Shown here one piece after another: positions 56,655 through 64,000 of a DNA stretch of 64,000 nt. Positions within the stretch are counted from its first letter, which is position 1; each line of letters starts with the position of its first letter. The translations under genes and the position numbers were made by a program. Under the pieces are notes generated by a model. It was not told the origin of the DNA. It did not search any database and saw only the letters and a program-made list of their open reading frames with translations. Origin of the DNA: Pandoraea norimbergensis (GTDB lineage Bacteria; Pseudomonadota; Gammaproteobacteria; Burkholderiales; Burkholderiaceae); assembly GCF_001465545.3 (NCBI RefSeq), contig NZ_CP013480.3, forward strand, positions 2,108,001 to 2,172,000, given 5' to 3'.

Positions 56655-59600
56655 TTAGCGAAAGCGCGTGTTGATCGTGCCGTCCGGGGTTTGGTACTGC
56701 GCCCCAGCTAAGCGGCTCGGGCCGGGCATTTCACGCGTCGCCGATGTCGAGGTCGACGCCAATGCCGATGTAGATGCCGATGTAGATGCAGATGTCGATG
56801 CCGCAGGTGCTCGCAACGCCCGCCAACGCCGTTCTAGTTGTGGCGTGGTGTTCTGTGCCGGTTGCGGCGTCGTGTTGTCGCGCAACCGCTGCCAGCGCTG
56901 CTCGAGTTGCGGTGTCGTCATCCCGCGCAGTTCAAGCAGGCGCCGTGCTGCCTCGGTGCTCCAAACGAAGCCGCGCGATGCGCTCTCTCTGTCGAGTCGC
57001 GAGGCCGTTTCTTGCTCAAGTCTCTCGGCGGTGCGTTTTTTCGATTCGGCTTGCACCTTGACGTACGCGGCGAGTCCTTTGACCTGTACGCTGTCGAGTG
57101 CCCGTTGCTTTACCTTTTGTCGAACGGCCTCTGCGTTGCGCCTTACCACCGTCGCTGCCACCGCGTCCGATGCGTCGGCGGCCTTCTGCGCCCCTCCCGC
57201 AGCTTGCGCGACGATGGCCACTTGGGCCGCTGCCCGCGCCGACGTGGTGGCGGCCGCGCCCTGTGCCACCAACGCTTCGGCTTGTGTGTCGACCGAGGGC
57301 ATGGAAGTCGGGACGGATGTGCCGTCGGAGATCAATTGCCGATGGGCGGCCTTTGCACTGGCGACATGCGCCTGGAACGCTGTTTTCACCGCGTCCACAT
57401 CGGCATCCGGGTTCGCACGAAGGAATTCGATATAGGCCGAGACTTCGACACGGATGATCGTGTCACGCGCCGCTTTGCGCGATCTGGCAAGGTCGCGACC
57501 GTAGCCGGGACCGATATCGTCGAGCACCTGTCGGGCAATTTCCGAGGGCGGGTGTTCGCCCGGCAATACTTTCTGCCATGCGTTCTGCACGACATTGCCG
57601 ACCATCTCCCGCATGGCCTGCTGCTCACTGATCGTGACGGTGGGCATCAACTCGTGCAGACGGGTTCGCAGGCGATCGGCCTCCAGCCTGAGCAATACCT
57701 TTTCGGAAATTACGCGCCGAATGTCATCGATGACGGCCGGCACGCTGTGTTGCCCGAGCGCCATTTCGGGGGCTGGCTTCTGGTGAAGGCGCAGTCGAAA
57801 CACAAGAATCGCCGCCCCCAGTGGCCCTTCGATGGCGCGTAAATCGTCAAACGACGGCATTAGGCGCTCCGCGTGCAAACGGTTCAGCAGCGCGCGTCGG
57901 CAATCGCTGGGCTCACGTGGTGCATTCAGGAGTTCAACAAGAAAACTAGCCTGATACGGTCCGCTTCTGCCCAGTAGTACGCGCAAAACGGGCTCACGTG
58001 AAACGCGCTTGTCCGCGATCTCGTGCATCAAATCCGCCCATGCGTGCGCCAGCGTTTCGAGTGCCGGCGCGCGATGCCCGAGCAGCGAGGCGTAGTTGAG
58101 CCCTGCTTCGCTCGACAGGGCGTTGAGCACGGCACGCGCGGGGAGCGTTTTCTCGCTGACCAGCCCGGCGAGCAGCCGCAAGTAGTCGACGTTGACGCGA
58201 AACGCGAGCTGATCGGCGTTGTCGCCGTGCGCGTAACGCAGACCGATTGCTAACGCCTGCAAGACTTCGGGCGTTAGCAATCGTCGCGCCGTCATGCACT
58301 TCGCCGCGGCGTCGTTCACCATGCCTTGCGCGCGCAACGCACTCGCCGTGGCAAGCAGCGTCTGCAATGTGCGAATGGTCCCGTCAGTGCTGCTCTCGGC
58401 AGACGCACCGTAATCCCGGTGATAAACGAAATCGACGGCGTGCCCCGTCAGTGTCTGAAGTATCGAGAGCGCGCTCGCGCATGAGTCGCACGTGTCGAGC
58501 AGGCTATTGAAGTGAATGCCGGTGACGATAGCCCGGTACCGCATGTCATGCACGATGGCGGCGGCGATCGTCTGCTCGGCATCTTTGAAGCGGGATGGCA
58601 CGTCGCCCTTGCCCTCGCCAAGCACCGGCAGATCGACCAGGCCGGTGGTTTGTGTGCCGGGTGCGCTTTGCAATACGCGTTTCACGCGTCGTCTCGCGTC
58701 GACATAGGTAATGTCATTGATCGTTATCTCGTCGCCATCACCCATCGCTTCATGGATGTGCAGTGTCATCGTATCGAGGCGCCTGCCACCCGAGGTTGAG
58801 AAATACAGGACACGTCCATCCTCGCTGCCGAGCGCGGCGAACGCGAGGTTGCCCCCCTGCAAATGCGCCTTGAGATCGGTGATGCCCGCCGCATCGGCGA
58901 GGTTCCATTGACCGTCGACCGTGAAGACGTGATCCGGACCGAGAATCGTCCGGTAGACAAGCGCGTCGTCGACGTGCCTTGCGCCGTCGAACCTTTCGCG
59001 GCTGTCGATGCTGGTCTTGCATAGCTCGACATAGCGATGCTGCGCCTGTCCGGAGGTCAGTATCTTGAAGGCGATCGCCTGATCCCGGGCCGTCGGCGAT
59101 GGGTGCTGCGATACGTGCTGCGAGACGTTGGCGAAGGTTGTCGCCGGGGCGAGTAGTTCCGGCAACACGCTCAACTGGTTTTTGTACTCAAGGTACAAAT
59201 CGATGCAGCGTCGATCCATCGGCACCTTCGGGTCCAGACGACGCAGGTGTTTCGGGACGCCGCTGTTGCACATCGTGCTTGCCACGTAGAACTTGCGCGG
59301 CCCCACTTCGACAACGATATGGGGCGACGTCCCGCCAATACGGCAACCGGTCACGGTCTGCCGAAACGGTACGCCGTCGACAATATCTTCGAGCTCGACC
59401 TGGGTGAGCGAAAAGTCATTCAGTGAAGGGTATTGAGCGGCAGGGCGGTCGACGCCGGCGGGCGCGTCGCACGTTGGCAACGGGTGACTCGTCGGGGTGC
59501 CCACAATGGACCAGCGATAGACCGGCTTGGACGGAAGTGCCAGATGCTGGGCGCCCTTGTCGTCTAGGAGCGTCTTCTGGGCGTCTTGGCCCGTGACCTT

Positions 59601-59996
59601 TACGTATTTGCCGTCGTGGACAAAAAGGAGCTGCGGACGCGCCGAGCTGCCCGATGCTGCCGCAGGGAAGACGGCACCGGGCGTGATCGTGACCTGCGAC
59701 ACGAGGTTCACGACGTCCTTGACTGAGATCGACGGTGTCGCCGCGTCGGCGGGCTTGCTGCCTGTCGTCTTGACGACGAGAAAGTCCTTGAGTGCCGCGT
59801 GCGAGGTGCTCGCGCTCAGTTGGGGGTACGAATCTCGCAAGGTGGGCGGCTTTGCCGGCGTGCAGAACGAAGCCGTGCCCGTGGAACTTGGTGCACGCAA
59901 TTTGACACGGCCGTGAGTACTCGTGTGCGGTGCCTCAGGACTGGCGGGCGGCGTCGCCGCAGGCGCCGACGTGCGGACAATGGACGAGGGATTCAT
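56655..59996 (-). CDS. Giant deaminase-fold protein, intact copy
   Basis: A 1,113-aa protein (1,117 if the upstream in-frame TTG at 60008 is used). The N-terminal ~120 residues are Pro/Ser/Ala-rich and disordered. A middle region ends in a deaminase-like segment (residues about 385-535 in the longer numbering): GGNLAFAAL, RVLYFSTSG, then D476-A-E478 at a helix start, GIHFNSLLDT leading to C507-D-S-C510, a helix ASALSILQTLTG and strand AVDFVYH. A long helical C-terminal half follows, with Ala-rich coiled-coil stretches and the ending YQTPDGTINTRF. There is no signal peptide or membrane helix. I do not know the family by name; the deaminase assignment is by fold pattern and is the main finding here. 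Convergent genes and serB flank it, and no obvious immunity gene is adjacent. Confidence 0.85.
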   Translation of the reverse strand: MNPSSIVRTSAPAATPPASPEAPHTSTHGRVKLRAPSSTGTASFCTPAKPPTLRDSYPQLSASTSHAALKDFLVVKTTGSKPADAATPSISVKDVVNLVSQVTITPGAVFPAAASGSSARPQLLFVHDGKYVKVTGQDAQKTLLDDKGAQHLALPSKPVYRWSIVGTPTSHPLPTCDAPAGVDRPAAQYPSLNDFSLTQVELEDIVDGVPFRQTVTGCRIGGTSPHIVVEVGPRKFYVASTMCNSGVPKHLRRLDPKVPMDRRCIDLYLEYKNQLSVLPELLAPATTFANVSQHVSQHPSPTARDQAIAFKILTSGQAQHRYVELCKTSIDSRERFDGARHVDDALVYRTILGPDHVFTVDGQWNLADAAGITDLKAHLQGGNLAFAALGSEDGRVLYFSTSGGRRLDTMTLHIHEAMGDGDEITINDITYVDARRRVKRVLQSAPGTQTTGLVDLPVLGEGKGDVPSRFKDAEQTIAAAIVHDMRYRAIVTGIHFNSLLDTCDSCASALSILQTLTGHAVDFVYHRDYGASAESSTDGTIRTLQTLLATASALRAQGMVNDAAAKCMTARRLLTPEVLQALAIGLRYAHGDNADQLAFRVNVDYLRLLAGLVSEKTLPARAVLNALSSEAGLNYASLLGHRAPALETLAHAWADLMHEIADKRVSREPVLRVLLGRSGPYQASFLVELLNAPREPSDCRRALLNRLHAERLMPSFDDLRAIEGPLGAAILVFRLRLHQKPAPEMALGQHSVPAVIDDIRRVISEKVLLRLEADRLRTRLHELMPTVTISEQQAMREMVGNVVQNAWQKVLPGEHPPSEIARQVLDDIGPGYGRDLARSRKAARDTIIRVEVSAYIEFLRANPDADVDAVKTAFQAHVASAKAAHRQLISDGTSVPTSMPSVDTQAEALVAQGAAATTSARAAAQVAIVAQAAGGAQKAADASDAVAATVVRRNAEAVRQKVKQRALDSVQVKGLAAYVKVQAESKKRTAERLEQETASRLDRESASRGFVWSTEAARRLLELRGMTTPQLEQRWQRLRDNTTPQPAQNTTPQLERRWRALRAPAASTSASTSASTSALASTSTSATREMPGPSRLAGAQYQTPDGTINTRFR
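58404..58856 (-). other. Deaminase-like domain within the intact giant protein
   Basis: The segment encodes two predicted strands, the D-A-E helix motif and the C-D-S-C motif (bases 58479-58490) 29 residues after the Glu, followed by a helix and strand. The same order and spacing occur in the broken copy (D-C-E, then C-D-S-C 29 residues on). This layout matches the bacterial toxin deaminase families; the assignment needs a profile or structure check. Confidence 0.65.
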
Positions 59997-60076
59997 GAAC
60001 TTGCGCAAGCTCGCGTCGAAAGAGTGTCGAGCAAGCGTGGCAAGTTGTCCGCAGCGAAACTTTCATGATTCGCTCA
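59997..60076 (-). promoter_or_regulatory. Conserved upstream region of the intact giant gene
   Basis: GCGTGGCAAGTTGTCCG (60035-60051) and ATTCGCTCA (60068-60076) are shared, at identical distance from the ATG, with the broken paralogue. The region sits between the serB stop and this gene, so the gene probably has its own promoter. Confidence 0.6.
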
Positions 60077-60113
60077 GTGACCCCGAGTGTGGGAATGTGC
60101 CCGGCGTGCGGCG

Positions 60114-61016
60114 TCAGTCCTCGCGAAACAGCGACAGCAGCGCGTCGAGTCCCACATGATTGAACGCCACCGAGGCGCGCTCGCGCACCACTGGTTTGGC
60201 GCGGAATGCGACCGACAGTCCGGCAATCGCCATCATCTGCAAATCGTTCGAACCGTCGCCCATGACGATGGCTTGCGACGGCGTTGCGCCGAACTGTGCG
60301 GCGACTTCGGCAACCGTACGGGCTTTCACCTCGGCATTGACGATCTCTCCGATCACACGGCCGGTCAGCTTGCCGTCGACGATCTCCAGCGTGTTGGCGC
60401 GGGTGACATCCAGATTCAACCGGGCTTTCAGTCGATCGGTGAAGAACGTAAAGCCGCCCGAGACCAGTAGCGTCTTGATACCCAGCGCTTGCACGCCGCG
60501 CAGCATGTTTTCGGCACCCGGTGACAGTTGCAGGCGTTCCTCGTAGACCTTTTCCAGCGCGCCGGCATCCAGCCCCTTGAGCAGGGCGACGCGGCGCGTG
60601 AGGCTTTCGTTGAAGTCTTTGATCTCGCCGCGCATCGCGGCTTCGGTGATGGCCGAGACTTCGGCCTTCAGGCCGCAGTAATCGGCGATCTCGTCGATGC
60701 ACTCGATCGTGATCAACGTCGAGTCCATGTCCATCGCCACCAGCTTGAAATCCGACAGGCGGCGTGCGCTGTCGACCAGCACGGCGTCGACACCATGCGT
60801 CTGCGCGAAGGCCGCCATGGCGGCACGCAGTGCCGGGGTGTCGGCGACATCGGCTACGCGTGCCACGCCCGGTGCGAACGTCGTGGCGGCGCCCGGAACG
60901 AGTGCGCGAATCGCATCTGCCGGCAGGGCGTTCGAAGAAGCGGGCGAACCGCCCGAATGGCCCACGTGGGCAGCGTGGGGCGAAGTGGCGCCCAGAATGA
61001 CGAGATCGTTGGCCAT
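60114..61016 (-). CDS. serB: Phosphoserine phosphatase SerB
   Basis: HAD-family phosphatase (300 aa) for the last step of serine synthesis. HAD motif I is DMDSTLITIECIDEIADYCG, motif II SGGFTFFTDRL and motif IV GDGSNDLQMMAIAG. The N-terminal 70 residues form an ACT-like regulatory part. ATG 61016 (MANDLVILG) is chosen; the longer frame to 61229 is not family-like. A candidate -10 box on the minus strand (TAGAAT, 61117-61122) lies about 100 bp upstream. No strong ribosome-binding site is visible. Confidence 0.94.
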   Translation of the reverse strand: MANDLVILGATSPHAAHVGHSGGSPASSNALPADAIRALVPGAATTFAPGVARVADVADTPALRAAMAAFAQTHGVDAVLVDSARRLSDFKLVAMDMDSTLITIECIDEIADYCGLKAEVSAITEAAMRGEIKDFNESLTRRVALLKGLDAGALEKVYEERLQLSPGAENMLRGVQALGIKTLLVSGGFTFFTDRLKARLNLDVTRANTLEIVDGKLTGRVIGEIVNAEVKARTVAEVAAQFGATPSQAIVMGDGSNDLQMMAIAGLSVAFRAKPVVRERASVAFNHVGLDALLSLFRED

Positions 61017-61384
61017 CTTGAAAGGGAGAGTCCGGCGAAATTTCGGAAACAGGCACCTGCCGACCCACAAGCCGTGTCTTGGGGCTTTTATCGGGCTTAC
61101 GGCAGGCGCGACCGACATTCTACCGGGTTGACGGCCCGGGAGTCCCGAACCTGGGACGATCGTGCGAGCCGACGGCGCCAGTGCCCCGGTTTTGCGCTTT
61201 TCAGCCAAGCGCCTTGGGGTTTGCCGCAAAGCCCGCCTCGCACCTTACGCACGCGTCGCGATGAGCGAAACGTGACAGCGCTGTCGCCGGTGCCCGCCAG
61301 AGAATCCGAGTCGAATTTCATCCACCCAAGCGTGACGCGGCGCATGTCGAAAGGGGCGGGCCAACCCACTTGCCGGAAGCTCAT
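61017..61384. other. Divergent region between serB and the giant plus-strand gene
   Basis: A 368-bp gap. It holds the candidate serB -10 box (61117-61122, minus strand). At 61262-61284 the plus strand begins TGAGCGAA, which matches the outer part of the box conserved upstream of the two giant paralogues, but the rest is only partly similar. No gene is evident. Confidence 0.45.
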
Positions 61385-64000
61385 ATGCGAATCGATTCGG
61401 GAGGCCGTCCTCCCTGGCAATTGCATGGCGACGAGGTATCTGCGCACGCGGCGTCTCGCCTGCGGCAATGCTGGCAGGCGAAGACCCAGCGACTGTGCCC
61501 CCTCTCCGTGCATCACCTGGAGTGGCGTGCTCAGGTCGCGTACTGCCTGCTGGCAAAACCCACTTGCTGGGGGGTACTCGGGGCGATGCTTGCGCCGCGC
61601 CTGTTGGCGGGTGACCACCGGCTTCCCGTTTCCGGTGTGCTGGAAATTGTCGACACCTCGGGTGTCAGTCTCGAGCATCTGAACATTCCCGCGCCATGCG
61701 ATGGCGTGCGCCATGCCAGCGAGATGCAGTGGCCGCTTTGCCGCGACGGTGCAAACTTTGGCGTGTGGCGAGGCGGGACCGTCGACTGGGCCGGCGAAGG
61801 GCGGCCCTACGGGGGGCTGTGCCACGCGCTGATTGCGTCGGCTAACGGCGGCCGCGTCGCCAACGTCAGTGACGATGACGTCCTGCCGATGATCGAGTCG
61901 CTGCCGGCGATCGTTTGCGACGCGCCGGACACGGCCGCCGCGTTATGGGACGAACTTATGGGCAGCGGTCTTGCCGACGAGCGCCCCCATCATGGCCTGA
62001 TGCCTGTGTGGGCGATGTGCCGGCGTGGCGTGTTGTGGGCGGCCGGGGGCGTGGCCGCATACACGGTGGCTCATGCGGGATCGCCGATACTGGGCGCAGT
62101 CGCCGCTGGGACATTGCAGGCCGCCGTGCTCGGCGAGGCGATCGGTCAATTGAGCCGTACCGGTGCCGATCCGGACGAGCGACGCAAATTCGTCGCGGCG
62201 CTGGTGCTGGCATTGCCTTCGTTGGCCCGGGCGGATATCGACGCGTTGATGTCGCAGATTGACGGTGCCGACCCACGACTCGATTTCTTCCATCTGACCG
62301 GCGCGATCCGCCGCCGACTCGACACGCGTCGTCCGGAGCAGACGCCGGCTGACGTGATCGCCAGACTGTCCTTGCGCGATTTCGAACGCGCAGCCCACGA
62401 GAATAGGCGGCGCACGACGCCCCCCGAGCATTTTCGCAGTGAGCAGATATTGAGCGCACTGCTGGCGCTGGCGCATGCGAGCGGCGTACTGTCTCCTTGG
62501 GGACGCGCATTGGAAATCTCCACAGAACCTTATGGCAAACGCGTCGCGACATGGAATGCGCAACTCGACGCGTGGGATCGGCAAGCGTTCGGTCTGAGCC
62601 ACTCGGTCACGCCCGCTACCGCCTTGCCGCGCGCCCCCGTCAAATGTCCCGACGAGGCCGGCATCGTGTCGGCATCCGTCGTCCCGCCGGCAAATCAGAG
62701 CCGAGTATCGGCACCCGATCCCCGGCCCGATTCGCCTGGGCGGGCTGCGCGCATGTGGCCACACGCTGAAGCGCGCCACGTGAACCTGGTCAGTGCCGGT
62801 AACGCACGCAACGGCGAAGGGCATGGCCTGCTGCCGGGCGTCATGGCCGAGATGGATGATGTGATCGAGATGGTGAGCCGAGGCGATGCCCGGAAAATGT
62901 CGGCCGACCCCAGCGATCCGCTGCTCGATAGCGGCGTGGCGATTGCCTCGTGGGGCGTGGGCGCCGCGGTAAGGGCCGGCGTGCAATCCCGTACCGTGCA
63001 TGTCGCCGGCATCGGATTGAGTGTGACGGCGACGCTTGTGGTCCTGCGTTACGTCTACGAATGGTGCAGGACGTGGCTCGGCAATGCGCCCGATATCGAA
63101 GCGCTGCCCGTCAGCGAAGCGCAAGCGGCCGGCCAGATCACGCTGTCGTCGTACGATCTGCGCAATCGCTTCGACCTGGAGCAGATACTCACGTTGACCG
63201 AATGGCTGGCGGTGAACAACAGCGACAGCGCGATTCGTCAAACGGCGGCGACATACATGGACACCCTGGTGACCAGTGTTCTCGCGCATCGCCTCAACCT
63301 GACCCGTGACGCCGCCGCGCTGTTTCCGGCGAATGCCAATATTTCCGTCACATTCCGGGAGGTGTCGTTTCTCTCCTTGGGCTACGCCACAGGCGGCGCG
63401 GCCGCCAGTCTGACCCGCCAGCAGAATTTCACGCTCCAGGAGATTGCCGTTGGCCGGCACTATCTGGATGAATTCATGAAGCTCGGTGGCGTCCGGCATG
63501 TCGTCTCCGTGCGCCCGGCGGACGACACGCCGAATGTCCGCAGGTTTCTCGAGAAGGTCAACACCGACGCGTTCCGGCAGGAACTTCACGATGCCGATGT
63601 CTTGCGGCTGGAGGTGTTGAGCCGGTCGCCTCAGGCGCTCTCCGCGTTCTCGCTCTATATCGGAACACGCATCTATGGGCTGCTGTGGCGGGCGCTGTCT
63701 GCCGAAGGCATCCCGGCGTGGGCCGCTTCACTCGGCGAGAGTGCGTTTCAACGGCGAGCGGGCGCGCCTCAACCCCGACTGGTGACGTTTCAGGGCAATG
63801 TCGTAGCCGGCATGCTCGCCTTGCGTAAGTCCGACGGCAATGCGGCCCTGCTGCTGTCGGTGCGGCACGGCGAGTGGCTATGGTGGCAACGCGAGACCGC
63901 CGCGCACGAGCCATTCCAGACGTTCATGAAGCGGCATCTGACACTACGGGAACAGACGCTGATCGATCGTCCCTTTCGAATAAACGCCCTTCAGTTTCAA
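61385..64000 (+). CDS. Giant protein of unknown function, 3' end beyond the window
   Basis: An open frame of 872 codons from ATG 61385 to the last base with no stop, so the gene is truncated by the window. GGAAG five bases upstream supports the start; an in-frame stop lies at 61262-61264. The protein begins MRIDSGGRPPWQLHGDEV and has a long N-terminal region with several Cys and Trp, a hydrophobic hairpin near residues 215-250 (WAAGGVAAYTVAHAG, LGAVAAGTLQAAVLG), a second hydrophobic stretch near 540-565 (VAGIGLSVTATLVVLRYVY) and a C-terminal part rich in Leu and Arg (for example FLEKVNTDAFRQELHDADVLRLEV). The tail loosely recalls large dermonecrotic-type toxin proteins, but I cannot assign a family. 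Confidence 0.8.
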   Translation, partial: MRIDSGGRPPWQLHGDEVSAHAASRLRQCWQAKTQRLCPLSVHHLEWRAQVAYCLLAKPTCWGVLGAMLAPRLLAGDHRLPVSGVLEIVDTSGVSLEHLNIPAPCDGVRHASEMQWPLCRDGANFGVWRGGTVDWAGEGRPYGGLCHALIASANGGRVANVSDDDVLPMIESLPAIVCDAPDTAAALWDELMGSGLADERPHHGLMPVWAMCRRGVLWAAGGVAAYTVAHAGSPILGAVAAGTLQAAVLGEAIGQLSRTGADPDERRKFVAALVLALPSLARADIDALMSQIDGADPRLDFFHLTGAIRRRLDTRRPEQTPADVIARLSLRDFERAAHENRRRTTPPEHFRSEQILSALLALAHASGVLSPWGRALEISTEPYGKRVATWNAQLDAWDRQAFGLSHSVTPATALPRAPVKCPDEAGIVSASVVPPANQSRVSAPDPRPDSPGRAARMWPHAEARHVNLVSAGNARNGEGHGLLPGVMAEMDDVIEMVSRGDARKMSADPSDPLLDSGVAIASWGVGAAVRAGVQSRTVHVAGIGLSVTATLVVLRYVYEWCRTWLGNAPDIEALPVSEAQAAGQITLSSYDLRNRFDLEQILTLTEWLAVNNSDSAIRQTAATYMDTLVTSVLAHRLNLTRDAAALFPANANISVTFREVSFLSLGYATGGAAASLTRQQNFTLQEIAVGRHYLDEFMKLGGVRHVVSVRPADDTPNVRRFLEKVNTDAFRQELHDADVLRLEVLSRSPQALSAFSLYIGTRIYGLLWRALSAEGIPAWAASLGESAFQRRAGAPQPRLVTFQGNVVAGMLALRKSDGNAALLLSVRHGEWLWWQRETAAHEPFQTFMKRHLTLREQTLIDRPFRINALQFQ

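Noticed and set aside
59996..60076. PIP-box or hrp_II-type element (TTCG-N16-TTCG) upstream of the giant gene
   Set aside because: TTCG motifs occur in the region but 34 bp apart, not 15 or 16, so I cannot support type III secretion regulation.

Overview
The window is a stretch of a GC-rich betaproteobacterial chromosome. The gene order odhA-odhB-lpdA, the phaC-phaA-phaB-phaR block with a bktB-type thiolase nearby, and housekeeping genes such as zapE, tex, bamD, rluD, rimO and serB suggest Burkholderiaceae. Pandoraea is my best guess from protein content, but it is an inference, not a database result. I saw no rRNA or tRNA genes, insertion sequences or CRISPR arrays.

Layout. 1-4040: the 2-oxoglutarate dehydrogenase operon (odhA 3' part, odhB, lpdA), with hairpins in both intercistronic gaps and a strong terminator at the end. 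4090-7780: zapE, a small secreted protein, a DUF2939 membrane protein and two tandem DUF2147 proteins. 8096-13941 (minus strand): three paralogous glycine-rich lipoproteins, an embedded MarR-type regulator and a small unknown gene. 13942-15095: a 1.15-kb AT-richer non-coding region carrying an evenly spaced CGTTACG array. 15096-29387 (plus strand): a complete tad/flp pilus locus (two pilins, prepilin peptidase, TadE, CpaB, CpaC, CpaE/TadZ, CpaF/TadA, TadB, TadC, TadD, a small exported protein, a TadG-like protein and a sigma-54 activator). 29913-42770: DUF2968 protein, kup, tex, a coiled-coil exported protein, a YdcH-like protein, a DinG/YoaA-type helicase, a glutamine amidotransferase, bamD divergent from rluD-pgeF. 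42688-53203: a small membrane protein, the polyhydroxyalkanoate genes phaC, phaA, phaB and phaR, then rimO, a PfkB sugar kinase, bktB and metC.

The most unusual part is 53256-64000. Two tandem minus-strand genes encode giant paralogous proteins. One is intact (about 1,113 aa); the other is broken by two frameshifts, one of them in a homopolymeric C tract. Both carry, in mid-protein, a segment laid out like the nucleic-acid deaminase toxin fold: two strands, a D-x-E helix, a strand ending in C-x-x-C, a helix and a strand, with identical spacing in both copies. Both genes share an upstream region conserved at fixed distance from the start codon. Beyond serB, on the plus strand, a third giant gene of unknown function (at least 872 codons) runs off the window end.

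How the genes work together: odh/lpd feed the TCA cycle. The phaCAB genes turn acetyl-CoA into storage polyester under PhaR control, and BktB adds longer ketoacyl-CoA units. The tad locus builds a surface pilus under its own activator. The lipoprotein cluster next to it may supply another cell-surface component. The deaminase-like giants look like accessory, possibly secreted, factors.
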